A stretch of 60,057 nucleotides of DNA from CAIVAT01 sp037128705 (GTDB taxonomy: Bacteria; Bacteroidota; Bacteroidia; Bacteroidales; FEN-979): assembly GCA_037128705.1 (NCBI GenBank), contig JBAXVX010000025.1, positions 1 to 60,057 on the forward strand, in the 5' to 3' direction. The notes under the pieces were generated by a model. It was not told the origin of the DNA. It did no database searches and saw only the letters and a program-made list of their open reading frames with translations. Of this stretch, positions 1-8,399 are shown in pieces (positions within the stretch are counted from its first letter, which is position 1; each line of letters opens with the position of its first letter). The translations under genes were made by a program, and so were the position numbers.

Positions 1-366
1 CCTCAATTATTAACACTTTTCTTACAACGATTCAATTTACCAAAGTAGAATTATTTAGATATTTTATTCACTGGCAGGGTTTAGGGCAAAATTACGCGCG
101 AAAATGATATACGGTATTTTTTTTTTAAAGATCCAGTAAATATAAAACACCCGTAAAACATTTGAGGCAATAAAAGTCAATATTGAGATAAATTATTTAT
201 CTTAGCGGCTCCGATATCTTGTAACTTTTGTGTTTGAAAAAGTTTGTGAAAATTGTCTGTTAACCATGTTGATTCCTGGTTATTTACGTCCCTCGGTTAT
301 TATCAGTTCACCTCAATCAATTATATAATCAATTAACGGAATGTTAAACTTGTTAAAATTAAATTT
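1..366. other. AT-rich upstream region of the first susC
   Basis: No gene is supported here. The stretch is AT-rich and forms the 5' leader of the first susC. It contains a 17-bp inverted repeat at 186-202 (arms AGATAAAT and ATTTATCT around one T). I found no full TTTG-N19-TAnnTTTG promoter in the plus direction. The nearest matches, around 222-230 and 341-350, each miss one consensus base. A minus-strand -7 match (TAATTTTG, 87-94) could serve a gene left of the window. The region just before the start codon is A/T-rich with no clear Shine-Dalgarno, as is usual in Bacteroidota. Confidence 0.5.
186..202. repeat. 17-bp AT-rich inverted repeat upstream of susC
   Basis: Arms AGATAAAT (186-193) and ATTTATCT (195-202) pair perfectly around a single T. 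It lies 165 bp before the susC start. It could be an operator for the first susCDE set, but AT-rich palindromes arise easily by chance, so the call is weak. Confidence 0.3.
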
Positions 367-3348
367 ATGAAGAAACGTGTACTATGGTTGCGTTATCTGA
401 TTCTTTTTCTTGCCATTGCATCAGCATCTGTTGGCTTCGGACAGGAGATCGCATTGACGGGAATTGTGACAGATGCATCTGACGGGAGTTCACTTCCCGG
501 CGTTACAGTTGTGCTTAAAGGTACAACGAGCGGAGCAGTTACAGACATTGACGGCAAGTATACCTTAAAGGTAAAAGCCAATGATGTACTGGTTTTTTCC
601 TATGTTGGGTATACGACTAAGGAAATTACCTACATCGGACAGAAGACAATCAATGTTGCTTTGGCTGTTGGTGTACAGAGTTTAAATGAATTGGTGGTCA
701 TCGGGTATGGTTCCGTGAAAAAATCGGATGCAACCGGATCTGTTACTGCCATTGATAAAAAGAGTTTCAACCAGGGGCAGATCTCTTCTCCTCAGCAATT
801 GATCATCGGGAAAATTCCCGGTGTCCAGGTCACAACTTTGGGCGGTGCTCCGGGTGGTGATGCCGTTATCCGTATCAGGGGCGGCTCCTCGCTCAACGCT
901 TCCAATGATCCATTGGTCGTGATTGACGGAGTTCCTGTTGACAATACCTCTACGGCAGGTGCCCGTGGATCACTGAGTATGATCAACCCTGATGATATCG
1001 ATACCTACACTGTATTAAAAGATGCTTCTGCGACTGCCATCTATGGTTCGCGTGCTTCGAACGGGGTCATCATTATCACCACGAAAAAGGGAGTTGCCGG
1101 AAGTAAAAAGATCGGTGTGGAATATACCGGAAATGTTTCTGTTGCCACAGTTCCAAAAACCATCAGCGTTCTTGGAGCAGATGAATACCGGACCCTTGTT
1201 AAACAAAGATATGCCGGGAATAATGCAGTTCTTGGTTTACTAGACAGTGTAAACAGCACAAACTGGCAGAAGGAAATTTTCAGGTCTGCGATCAGTACCG
1301 ACCAGAACCTGGCCGTTACAGGCGCCATTAGCACAATGCCTTACCGCCTTTCAGTTGGTTATACCTACCAGAACGGTATTCTTCTTACCGATAACATGCA
1401 GAGAACCTCCGTAGGATTAAATCTCAATCCCTCCTTCTTTAAAAACTATTTTAAGGTCAACGTGAATGCGAAATATCTGAATGAACAGAACCATTTTGCA
1501 GACAACGGAGCCATTGGTTCAGCCATTGCATTTGACCCAACCAAACCGGTCAATGCCAACAATGACTTTGGCGGTTACTGGGGGTGGCTCCAGGCAGGTG
1601 ATTCTGTGCCAGTATCCCAGGCTACTGCCAACCCGGTTGCTTTACTGCAAATGAGGGAAGATAAATCAAAAGTCAACCGTTTCCTCGGGAACCTGCAGTT
1701 GGATTATAAACTGCATTTCTTCCCCGACATGCGTGCCGTGTTGAACCTCGGGATTGACTATTCAAAGAGCAACGGGAGCGTTTATGTTCCCGCAAATGCC
1801 ACCTGGGTTTATGCCAATAAGGGAACTGACAATACCTACGATCAGACGAAAAACAATAAAGTTCTGGATTTCTACCTGAACTACGTTAAGGATGTGAAAT
1901 CAATCAAGAGCAAATTTGATGTAATGGCTGGTTATTCATGGCAGCATTTTTATTTTGAAGCCAATAACCACAACAGCAACATCCCTCATGACAGTGCCCG
2001 CACCTCCGATGTTGCTGCTAAAAGAGAATATTACCTCCTTTCGTTCTATGGTCGTTTGAACTATACCCTCGCCAACAGGTACCTCCTTACGGTCACCGTT
2101 CGTGATGATGGATCCTCGAAATTTTCAAAGAGCACCCGCTGGGGTCTCTTCCCCTCGGTCGCCCTCGCCTGGAAAATCAACGATGAGGCTTTCCTGAGAA
2201 ATTCAAAAGTTGTTTCCCAGCTGAAATTAAGGTTGGGCTGGGGTAAAACCGGTCAGCAGGATCTTGGCGACAACTGGTATCCTTCATTGGCCGTGTATAC
2301 TTTGAGCGACCAGTACGCACAATACCAGTTCGGCAATGTATATTATTATACCCTTCGTGCCAATGCCTATGATGCAGGCCTGAAATGGGAAACCACCGCA
2401 ACAACAAACATTGGTCTTGACTTCGGTTTCTTCAATGACAGGATCACAGGGTCAGTTGATTATTATATCCGGAAAACTTCCGATATGTTGTGTTATGTTC
2501 CTGTTCCTGCAGGAACCAATTTGTCAAACTATGTTTGGACCAACATCGGCGACATGCAGAACAAAGGCTGGGAGTTCAATCTCGGTCTGAAGCCGATTGT
2601 GACCAACGACTGGAAATGGGACTTTAACTTCAATGCCACTTTAAATAAGAATGAGATCACAAAACTCACGGTGAACGACGATCCGAATTATGCAGGGATC
2701 CTGGTAGGCGGTATCAGCGGAGGTGTGGGAAATACTGTTCAGATCCAGAGTGTGGGATACCCGATGTATTCATTCTATGTTTACCAACAGGTATATGATG
2801 CCAACGACAAACCCATTGAGGGGATGTATGTTGACAGGAACGGTGATGGAAAAATAACTGACGCCGACCGTTATCATTACAAGAGCGCGAATCCAACCGC
2901 AACCTTTGGTGTCTCCACAACCTTATCCTACAAAAAACTGAGTTTATCCACAGCCGGTCATGCCGCCGTCGGAAATTATGTTTATAACAACATTTCCGCC
3001 AACCGCGGGGTTTATTCAAACCTTTACCGTCCTGAAGGCCCTTATCTGAGCAATGTAACTACAGATGTATTTGATGTCAATTTTACCAACAACCAGTACC
3101 TGTCGGATTATTATGTACAGAACGCCTCCTACTTTAAACTGGACTACCTCACACTGGCTTACGATTTTGGTAATGTTATCAAGAACACTGCCAACCTGCG
3201 CCTCTCCTTTACCGTGAACAATGTATTCACCATCACCAAGTACAAGGGACTCGATCCTGAAGTGAACCTTGGATCATCGGTGGGTATTGATAACAATATG
3301 TATCCCCGGTCAAGGGTGTTTGTTCTGGGTGTAAATCTTACATTCTAA
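367..3348 (+). CDS. susC: SusC-like TonB-dependent outer membrane receptor
   Basis: This is a 993-residue outer membrane importer of the SusC/RagA family. It takes up oligosaccharides, here probably alpha-glucans judging by the SusE-like partner and neighbouring amylases, using TonB energy. A signal peptide covers about residues 1-25. A carboxypeptidase-regulatory-like beta domain follows (about 27-110), then the family hallmark ELVVIGYG near residue 108, the plug with VIRIRGGSS and AIYGSRASNGVIIITTKKG, and a long beta-barrel ending in a terminal Phe (VFVLGVNLTF). Length is normal for SusC. A susD starts 19 bp downstream and a susE-like gene follows, so the three probably form one transcript. 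No enzyme or regulator sits with this set on the plus strand. The family call is firm; the substrate is inferred from context. Confidence 0.95.
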   Translation: MKKRVLWLRYLILFLAIASASVGFGQEIALTGIVTDASDGSSLPGVTVVLKGTTSGAVTDIDGKYTLKVKANDVLVFSYVGYTTKEITYIGQKTINVALAVGVQSLNELVVIGYGSVKKSDATGSVTAIDKKSFNQGQISSPQQLIIGKIPGVQVTTLGGAPGGDAVIRIRGGSSLNASNDPLVVIDGVPVDNTSTAGARGSLSMINPDDIDTYTVLKDASATAIYGSRASNGVIIITTKKGVAGSKKIGVEYTGNVSVATVPKTISVLGADEYRTLVKQRYAGNNAVLGLLDSVNSTNWQKEIFRSAISTDQNLAVTGAISTMPYRLSVGYTYQNGILLTDNMQRTSVGLNLNPSFFKNYFKVNVNAKYLNEQNHFADNGAIGSAIAFDPTKPVNANNDFGGYWGWLQAGDSVPVSQATANPVALLQMREDKSKVNRFLGNLQLDYKLHFFPDMRAVLNLGIDYSKSNGSVYVPANATWVYANKGTDNTYDQTKNNKVLDFYLNYVKDVKSIKSKFDVMAGYSWQHFYFEANNHNSNIPHDSARTSDVAAKREYYLLSFYGRLNYTLANRYLLTVTVRDDGSSKFSKSTRWGLFPSVALAWKINDEAFLRNSKVVSQLKLRLGWGKTGQQDLGDNWYPSLAVYTLSDQYAQYQFGNVYYYTLRANAYDAGLKWETTATTNIGLDFGFFNDRITGSVDYYIRKTSDMLCYVPVPAGTNLSNYVWTNIGDMQNKGWEFNLGLKPIVTNDWKWDFNFNATLNKNEITKLTVNDDPNYAGILVGGISGGVGNTVQIQSVGYPMYSFYVYQQVYDANDKPIEGMYVDRNGDGKITDADRYHYKSANPTATFGVSTTLSYKKLSLSTAGHAAVGNYVYNNISANRGVYSNLYRPEGPYLSNVTTDVFDVNFTNNQYLSDYYVQNASYFKLDYLTLAYDFGNVIKNTANLRLSFTVNNVFTITKYKGLDPEVNLGSSVGIDNNMYPRSRVFVLGVNLTF

Positions 3349-3367
3349 CTCTTTAAAATTTTAAAAA

Positions 3368-4948
3368 ATGAAACGAATATATAAGATAACATTCATGGTT
3401 CTGGCAATGACCCTGGGGCTTGGCGCCTGCGTCAAAGATCTCGACACATTGCCCATTGATCCCCGTTCACTCACCTCCGCCAACGTTTATACCTCTCTTG
3501 CAGGGTACAAACAGGTGTTAGCGAAAGTTTACGCTGGCTTGTCTGTATCAGGACAACAAGGTCCTGCCGGAGATGCCGATATCAGCGGAATTGACGAAGG
3601 GTTTGGTGAATATCTGCGTGGCTACTGGTATCACCAGGAATTAACCACCGACGAAGCCGTGATTGGCTGGAATGACCAGACAATTAAGAATTTTCATGCT
3701 CAGGCATGGGGATCAGGCGATGTATTCATTGCAGCGATGTATTACAGGATATTTTTCCAGATCACCCAATGCAATGAATTCATTCGTGAATCATCCGATG
3801 ACCAGCTCGATTCGAGAGGTTTCACCGGAGCTGACAGGGCGGAACTTGTAAAATTCCGTGCGGAAGCACGTTTCATGAGGGCGCTGAGCTATTATCATGC
3901 GCTTGATCTCTTTGGCAACGTTCCGTTTGTTACTGAAAATGACCCCGTTGGAAAATTCTTCCCGACCCAGATCAAACGCGACAAGCTTTACGCTTACGTT
4001 GAAAGTGAACTTCTTGCCGTCGAACCCTTGATTACCGGTGCCAGGCAAAATGAATATGGCCGCGTTGACCAGGGAGCAGTCTGGACATTGCTTGCCAAAT
4101 TGTACCTTAACGCCGGTGTTTATACCGGACAGGATAAAAATACCGAATGTATTACATACTGCAACAAGATTATCAATGCGGGTTACACACTTGACCCGGT
4201 ATATCAGGATCTCTTTTTGGCAGATAATCAAAACAATCCCGAAGTCATTTTTGCCATTAACTTTGATGGAACAAAAACCCGGACCTGGGGAGGAACTACA
4301 TTCATTATTGAGGCTGCTATCGGCGGAAGTATGAAACCTGCTGATTTTGGTTTCACGGGTGGATGGGGCGGAACACGCACCACAAGCGCACTTGTAGGCA
4401 AATTTGCTGCAGCTGGCGATCAGCGCAGGATGTTCTGGACTGATGGGCAGAATCTTGAGATCAATGACATCGGAACATTTACCGACGGTTATGCCATTAC
4501 CAAATTCAAGAATGTAACCAGCACCGGCGTTGGTGGCTCAGATAAAACATACGCAGATACCGACTTCCCGATGTTCCGGTTGGCCGATGTTTACCTGATG
4601 TATGCCGAAGCCGTTCTCAGAGGCGGTTCAGGCGGAGATGCAGGGACAGCACTGACGTATGTCAATGCAATCAGGACCCGTGCATTTGGCGGAGCCTCAG
4701 GCAATATCACCTCAGCTCAGCTTACCACCGATTTCATCCTGGACGAAAGAGCACGTGAACTCTTCTGGGAAGGACACCGCAGGACTGACCTCATCCGTTA
4801 CGGAGAATTCAGCACAAGTACCTACCTGTGGCCCTGGAAGGGCGGAGTTCCCAGCGGCGCTTCAACTGCGAGTACTTACAATCTCTTCCCGATACCCTCT
4901 GCAGATGTTTCGGCAAACGCGAACCTCACCCAAAATCCCGGATATTAA
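3368..4948 (+). CDS. susD: SusD-like glycan-binding outer membrane lipoprotein
   Basis: This 526-residue SusD/RagB family lipoprotein forms the lid of the SusC transporter and binds glycan at the cell surface. The N-terminus has a lipobox ending LGLGAC, with the lipidated Cys at residue 21. The helical TPR-like body carries typical SusD sequences: FRAEARFMRALSYYHALDLFGNVP in the N-terminal half (about 163-186), a segment near LYMYAEAVLR, and C-terminal RARELFWEGHRRTDLIRYGEF (near 460). It lies 19 bp after susC and 20 bp before the susE-like gene, consistent with an operon. Ligand specificity cannot be read from sequence, but the susE partner with starch-type modules points to alpha-glucan. 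Confidence 0.95.
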   Translation: MKRIYKITFMVLAMTLGLGACVKDLDTLPIDPRSLTSANVYTSLAGYKQVLAKVYAGLSVSGQQGPAGDADISGIDEGFGEYLRGYWYHQELTTDEAVIGWNDQTIKNFHAQAWGSGDVFIAAMYYRIFFQITQCNEFIRESSDDQLDSRGFTGADRAELVKFRAEARFMRALSYYHALDLFGNVPFVTENDPVGKFFPTQIKRDKLYAYVESELLAVEPLITGARQNEYGRVDQGAVWTLLAKLYLNAGVYTGQDKNTECITYCNKIINAGYTLDPVYQDLFLADNQNNPEVIFAINFDGTKTRTWGGTTFIIEAAIGGSMKPADFGFTGGWGGTRTTSALVGKFAAAGDQRRMFWTDGQNLEINDIGTFTDGYAITKFKNVTSTGVGGSDKTYADTDFPMFRLADVYLMYAEAVLRGGSGGDAGTALTYVNAIRTRAFGGASGNITSAQLTTDFILDERARELFWEGHRRTDLIRYGEFSTSTYLWPWKGGVPSGASTASTYNLFPIPSADVSANANLTQNPGY

Positions 4949-4968
4949 TATTTTAAAACAACGATACT

Positions 4969-6096
4969 ATGAAAAAACTATCAATATTAATCCTGGCAAT
5001 CGGTCTGTTCAGCCTGTTTTCCTGCAAAAAGGATGAGACCAAGGTTGTCCTGACCTCCTTCACACCGGCACAGTTACAGGTACCGGCGTCAGGTTCGGCG
5101 TATATCCTTACAATAGATAAAAAGGATTCTGTCCTGTTTATCTATACCTGGATACCCGCAACCTATAATCTTACGGATGTTGTTCCTCCAACTTATACGG
5201 TGGAGATGGATACAGCAGGCGGAAGTTTTGCAAAACCTACTGTGATTGCGACAACCAAAAATGCCACCTTTACCATGAATGTTGGTACGATGAATGCCCT
5301 TATCCTCGGCGCTTTCAAGGGAATTCCCGAAAAACTCGCAACCTTCCAGTTCAGGGTGAAGGCTTCCCTGATCGATAATGCACCGTCGGCAAACAATGTC
5401 TCAGCAGTCAATACGATCGACATTACACCTTACTCTGCAGTAGTGGTGCTTGCACCCATTTACCTTCTCGGAGATGCTACAACCATTGCCTGGGATAATA
5501 CAAAGGCACTGGAGATGACCCATATCGGGGATGCCGGACAGTATGTGATTGTAGAACATCTGATCGGACCGGGAAAATTTATTAAATTTATTGCAGACCA
5601 GGGTGCCTGGGAGCCAATGTGGGGACTTGGGGCTGCCGGAACCTGGGAAGGCGGAGACTTAAAATACAGGTTAGTCGGAGACCCCGATCCACCTGCAATT
5701 CCAGGTCCGGATGTTGAAGGCGATTACTGGATCATGGCCGACACGGCAAATCTGTTATATGAAGTCTCGCTGACATCTTCTCAGCTCTTCCTGGTGGGTG
5801 ATGCTACAACGGCAGGTTGGGATAATACCAAAGGTATTCCTTTTGACAAGGTTTCTCCGGGTATTTTCAGCCTGACTACTACCCTGACTGCAGGCGGTAT
5901 GAAATTCCTGGAAGTTTCAGGTCAGTGGGCTCCGCAATGGGGAACTGATGCAACCGGCACCAGCAATTTTGGTCCTTTAGTTTACAGGCCTACTGAAAGC
6001 GTACCCGATCCTACCAATATTGTTTCACCGGGTGCAGGTACCTATACGATAGAGCTCAATCTGGCCACGAAGGCATACAAGATTACTGCGAAGTAA
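4969..6096 (+). CDS. SusE/SusF-like starch-binding outer membrane lipoprotein
   Basis: A 375-residue surface lipoprotein (lipobox LFSC, Cys19). Residues about 25-160 form an Ig-like SusE N-terminal domain. Two related modules follow, beginning with YLLGDATTIAWDNTK (164) and FLVGDATTAGWDNTK (273). Each carries the GDA..WDNT start and a W-x-P-x-W segment (AWEPMWG, QWAPQWG) typical of SusE/SusF starch-binding modules, where aromatic residues stack on glucose rings. It probably concentrates starch chains at the surface for the adjacent SusC/SusD. It is the last gene of the plus-strand set and is followed by a strong hairpin terminator at 6157-6187. The modules are close relatives of those in the convergent 616-residue protein. 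Confidence 0.85.
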   Translation: MKKLSILILAIGLFSLFSCKKDETKVVLTSFTPAQLQVPASGSAYILTIDKKDSVLFIYTWIPATYNLTDVVPPTYTVEMDTAGGSFAKPTVIATTKNATFTMNVGTMNALILGAFKGIPEKLATFQFRVKASLIDNAPSANNVSAVNTIDITPYSAVVVLAPIYLLGDATTIAWDNTKALEMTHIGDAGQYVIVEHLIGPGKFIKFIADQGAWEPMWGLGAAGTWEGGDLKYRLVGDPDPPAIPGPDVEGDYWIMADTANLLYEVSLTSSQLFLVGDATTAGWDNTKGIPFDKVSPGIFSLTTTLTAGGMKFLEVSGQWAPQWGTDATGTSNFGPLVYRPTESVPDPTNIVSPGAGTYTIELNLATKAYKITAK

Positions 6097-6156
6097 ACCT
6101 GCTTTATTCTTGACTTAATAGATTTCTAATCGATTCGTAATTATTCAGAAGCATAT

Positions 6157-6187
6157 GCAGGCGTCCCAAAAGGACGCCTGCTTTTTT
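6157..6187 (+). terminator. Rho-independent terminator of the plus-strand susCDE set
   Basis: A perfect 10-bp GC-rich stem (GCAGGCGTCC at 6157-6166, GGACGCCTGC at 6172-6181) with loop CAAAA is followed by six T residues (6182-6187). It starts 60 bp after the susE-like stop codon. Confidence 0.9.
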
Positions 6188-6444
6188 ATGTCCTCATTCG
6201 GAGCGGCCATATCACTTCATCGCGTATGCGCCCGGAGCTAGGTGAGCCCGTCATTACAGCGAATCCCGTCAATCCCGCCAATCCCGTCACCCCCGCCAAT
6301 CCCGCGAAAGCAGCGAAAACAGCGATAGTCATGCGCCGGCCAGGGTCGCATTTGCAGTGACGTGGCTTCTTATCTATAACCAAACCACAGGATCAAAGGT
6401 TTCATTTGCTGACCGATGGGGTGGTAATAGCAATCAGTTAACAA
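6188..6444. other. Gap between convergent susE-like genes
   Basis: No gene is supported. The stretch holds a 9-bp tandem array (6262-6306) and GC-rich flanking sequence with AGCG repeats. A 65-codon open frame across it on the minus strand merely translates the array into a low-complexity peptide and is not considered real. Confidence 0.6.
6262..6306. repeat. 9-bp tandem array (AATCCCGYC, 5 copies)
   Basis: Five consecutive 9-mers: AATCCCGTC, AATCCCGCC, AATCCCGTC, ACCCCCGCC, AATCCCGCG. The phase is exact, with substitutions only. The array lies between the two convergent terminators, so it is intergenic and probably non-coding. It is one of several short-period arrays in this window. Confidence 0.8.
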
Positions 6445-6487
6445 TAATAAAAAAGAGGCTGTCTCGTAATTACGAGACAGCCTCTTT
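6445..6487 (-). terminator. Terminator of the minus-strand susCDE set (36-bp palindrome)
   Basis: Positions 6452-6487 form a perfect 36-bp palindrome (half-site AAAGAGGCTGTCTCGTAA). On the minus strand it continues into a run of T residues (complement of the A-run at 6449-6454). It lies 20 bp after the stop of the 616-residue SusE-like gene. The symmetry, with A's on one side and T's on the other, could let it work in both directions. Confidence 0.85.
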
Positions 6488-6507
6488 ACTTAATAGTGTG
6501 CCAGTAT

Positions 6508-8358
6508 TTACTTGGCTACAATGGTATAAGTAAGTGACGTGATGTCAGCCGTAACGGTATATTTACCTTCAGCTGCAGGGGTAGGAATATTCGTCGGATC
6601 GGGATCAGCTTCGGTAGGACGGAAAACCAGGGGACCACCTGTGTTTGTTCCTGAAGCATTTGTTCCGTACATCGGTGCCCATGCACCCAGGGTTGTGATG
6701 AATTTTATCGATTTCGCAGCACCCAGGGTCGTTGTAAGTGTATAAACTCCGTTGGCACCACCGCCCATTGGAAGGGCAGCAGTATTGTCCCAGCCAGCAG
6801 CACAACCATCGCCGAGCATATAAAGGGCAGGGGAGATGGTGTAGGTGAGGGTATTGATGTTGATGGTTACAACATATTTACCTTCAGTTGCGGGTGTGGG
6901 AAGACTGGTTGGATCGGGATCAGATTCGGTAGCACGGTAAACCAGGTTTCCGGCAGTGCTTGTTCCTGATGCATCCGTACCGTACATCGGGGCCCATTGT
7001 CCCAATGTAGTGATGAATTTGATTGATTTGGAGGCGCCCAGGGTTGTTGTCAGTGTATAAATACCATTGCTTCCGGTCATCGGGAGGGCTAAGGTATTGT
7101 CCCATCCTGCAGAACAGCCATCACCCAGCATATACATTTCGGGAGCTGCACCTGAAGGATTCACGGTGAAGGTGTATTTTTCGGTTACCGCATCAATTTT
7201 GAGAACCATATCATATTTTCCATCAGCCAGGGGAACAAAATTTCCGTCAGCGTTTGTGCCGAATTTATCAGCAGCCAGACCGGCCATGGTCACATCGTTG
7301 TATCCAATGCTCTTTTTGGTCCAGTCCTGACCTTCTCTGATTTTGAAGGAGCCTACTGTTGAAACGTCAACCTGGTTGTACGTCCAGGTATAATTCGTTA
7401 CATTTTCAACAACAGGTTTGCTTAACATGATGGTTACATCCCAGGTTTGCTGAACTCCACCAACGAATAATCCGTCGCCGACGAGGCCCAACTCTGTATT
7501 TGTGTAATCAGTCACATTCAGATCACCAGTTTTGGTAAGGGTGGCAACATAACCGGTACCTAAGGTATAGGCCATTTTAACGGTATAATAACCCGGAACA
7601 GCATTGGTAATGTTGGCTCCACCTGCAACGAGTGCACCAACGGCACCGCCAAAGTTTGTGTTCACCTTCACCCATTTGAGGGGGTCAGCATCTGAAGTAT
7701 CGATTTCAACTTTCCAACCATCTGAATAGCGGAATTTAAAGTCGGCCTTGGTCAGTACCATGTTGGTAGCAGTCCATGACATTGTTGTGGCATTGAAAGC
7801 AGATTCCGGCAGTTCGGTGGAAGCACCCCAGCCATTGGGCGTGGCGGCGCCGATAACTCCCCAATGAACGCGCATGATAGCAACTACATTGAGGGCATAG
7901 TCAAAAACAACATGATAGAATCCATCTTCAGGAACCGTGAATTTGGTCGTACTTGTTCCTGAAACAGCACCGCGCTGGAAGGGAATTTTGGGCTCGTCGG
8001 TTGTAGGATTAGTAACAACGCCGAATCCAATCATCGGGCCGTATGTAGTTTGCACTGAACCGGCCACCTTAACAATACTAAAACCATCTTGACCGGCTTT
8101 GATCGGAATATAGAGTTCCAGCAAAGAGGCAAGATCGGTTTGGGTGACTTCATTGCGGGCCACCTTCATCATGGCATTGGCATTAAAGTCAGGATAAGCA
8201 GTTACAGCGCCTTTGATGTAATAACCATCAAGCACGATAACGGGATCAGGTACAGGGTCAGAGCTCTTTTTACAAGAACTGACGCCAACAACAAGGGCAA
8301 AGATCACAATCATCGCCAGAATTGTAGAAATTCTCATCATTACGTTTTTCATAGACAT
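6508..8358 (-). CDS. SusE/SusF-like starch-binding lipoprotein with duplicated modules
   Basis: A 616-residue surface lipoprotein (hydrophobic N-terminus, lipobox VSSC followed by KKSS). After an Asp/Pro linker come several beta-sandwich domains. The C-terminus is two near-identical tandem modules, residues about 408-511 and 512-616. Each opens M/LYMLGDGC.AGWDNT and contains YTLTTTLGA.KSIKFITTLG.WAPMYGT. The modules match those of the plus-strand SusE-like protein, so starch binding is the likely role. It follows susD by about 40 bp on the same strand and ends at the palindromic terminator. A second Met at residue 3 is an equally possible start. It is longer than typical SusE (about 390) or SusF (about 490), owing to extra modules. 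Confidence 0.85.
   Translation of the reverse strand: MSMKNVMMRISTILAMIVIFALVVGVSSCKKSSDPVPDPVIVLDGYYIKGAVTAYPDFNANAMMKVARNEVTQTDLASLLELYIPIKAGQDGFSIVKVAGSVQTTYGPMIGFGVVTNPTTDEPKIPFQRGAVSGTSTTKFTVPEDGFYHVVFDYALNVVAIMRVHWGVIGAATPNGWGASTELPESAFNATTMSWTATNMVLTKADFKFRYSDGWKVEIDTSDADPLKWVKVNTNFGGAVGALVAGGANITNAVPGYYTVKMAYTLGTGYVATLTKTGDLNVTDYTNTELGLVGDGLFVGGVQQTWDVTIMLSKPVVENVTNYTWTYNQVDVSTVGSFKIREGQDWTKKSIGYNDVTMAGLAADKFGTNADGNFVPLADGKYDMVLKIDAVTEKYTFTVNPSGAAPEMYMLGDGCSAGWDNTLALPMTGSNGIYTLTTTLGASKSIKFITTLGQWAPMYGTDASGTSTAGNLVYRATESDPDPTSLPTPATEGKYVVTININTLTYTISPALYMLGDGCAAGWDNTAALPMGGGANGVYTLTTTLGAAKSIKFITTLGAWAPMYGTNASGTNTGGPLVFRPTEADPDPTNIPTPAAEGKYTVTADITSLTYTIVAK
6511..7137 (-). repeat. Internal tandem duplication of starch-binding module
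   Basis: Two adjacent segments of about 312-315 bp (7137-6826 and 6825-6511, reading on the minus strand) encode modules that are alike over their whole length, with only scattered substitutions. Phrases such as KSIKFITTLG and WAPMYGT are repeated exactly. This indicates a recent in-frame duplication inside the susE-like gene. Confidence 0.8.
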
Positions 8359-8399
8359 TTAATTTAAATTAATAATTGAGTAAACTGAACAACTTTTAT

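Noticed and set aside
6186..6383. 65-codon open frame on the minus strand in the sus gap
   Set aside because: It translates the 9-bp array into a low-complexity Ala/Gly/Thr peptide and lies between two terminators.
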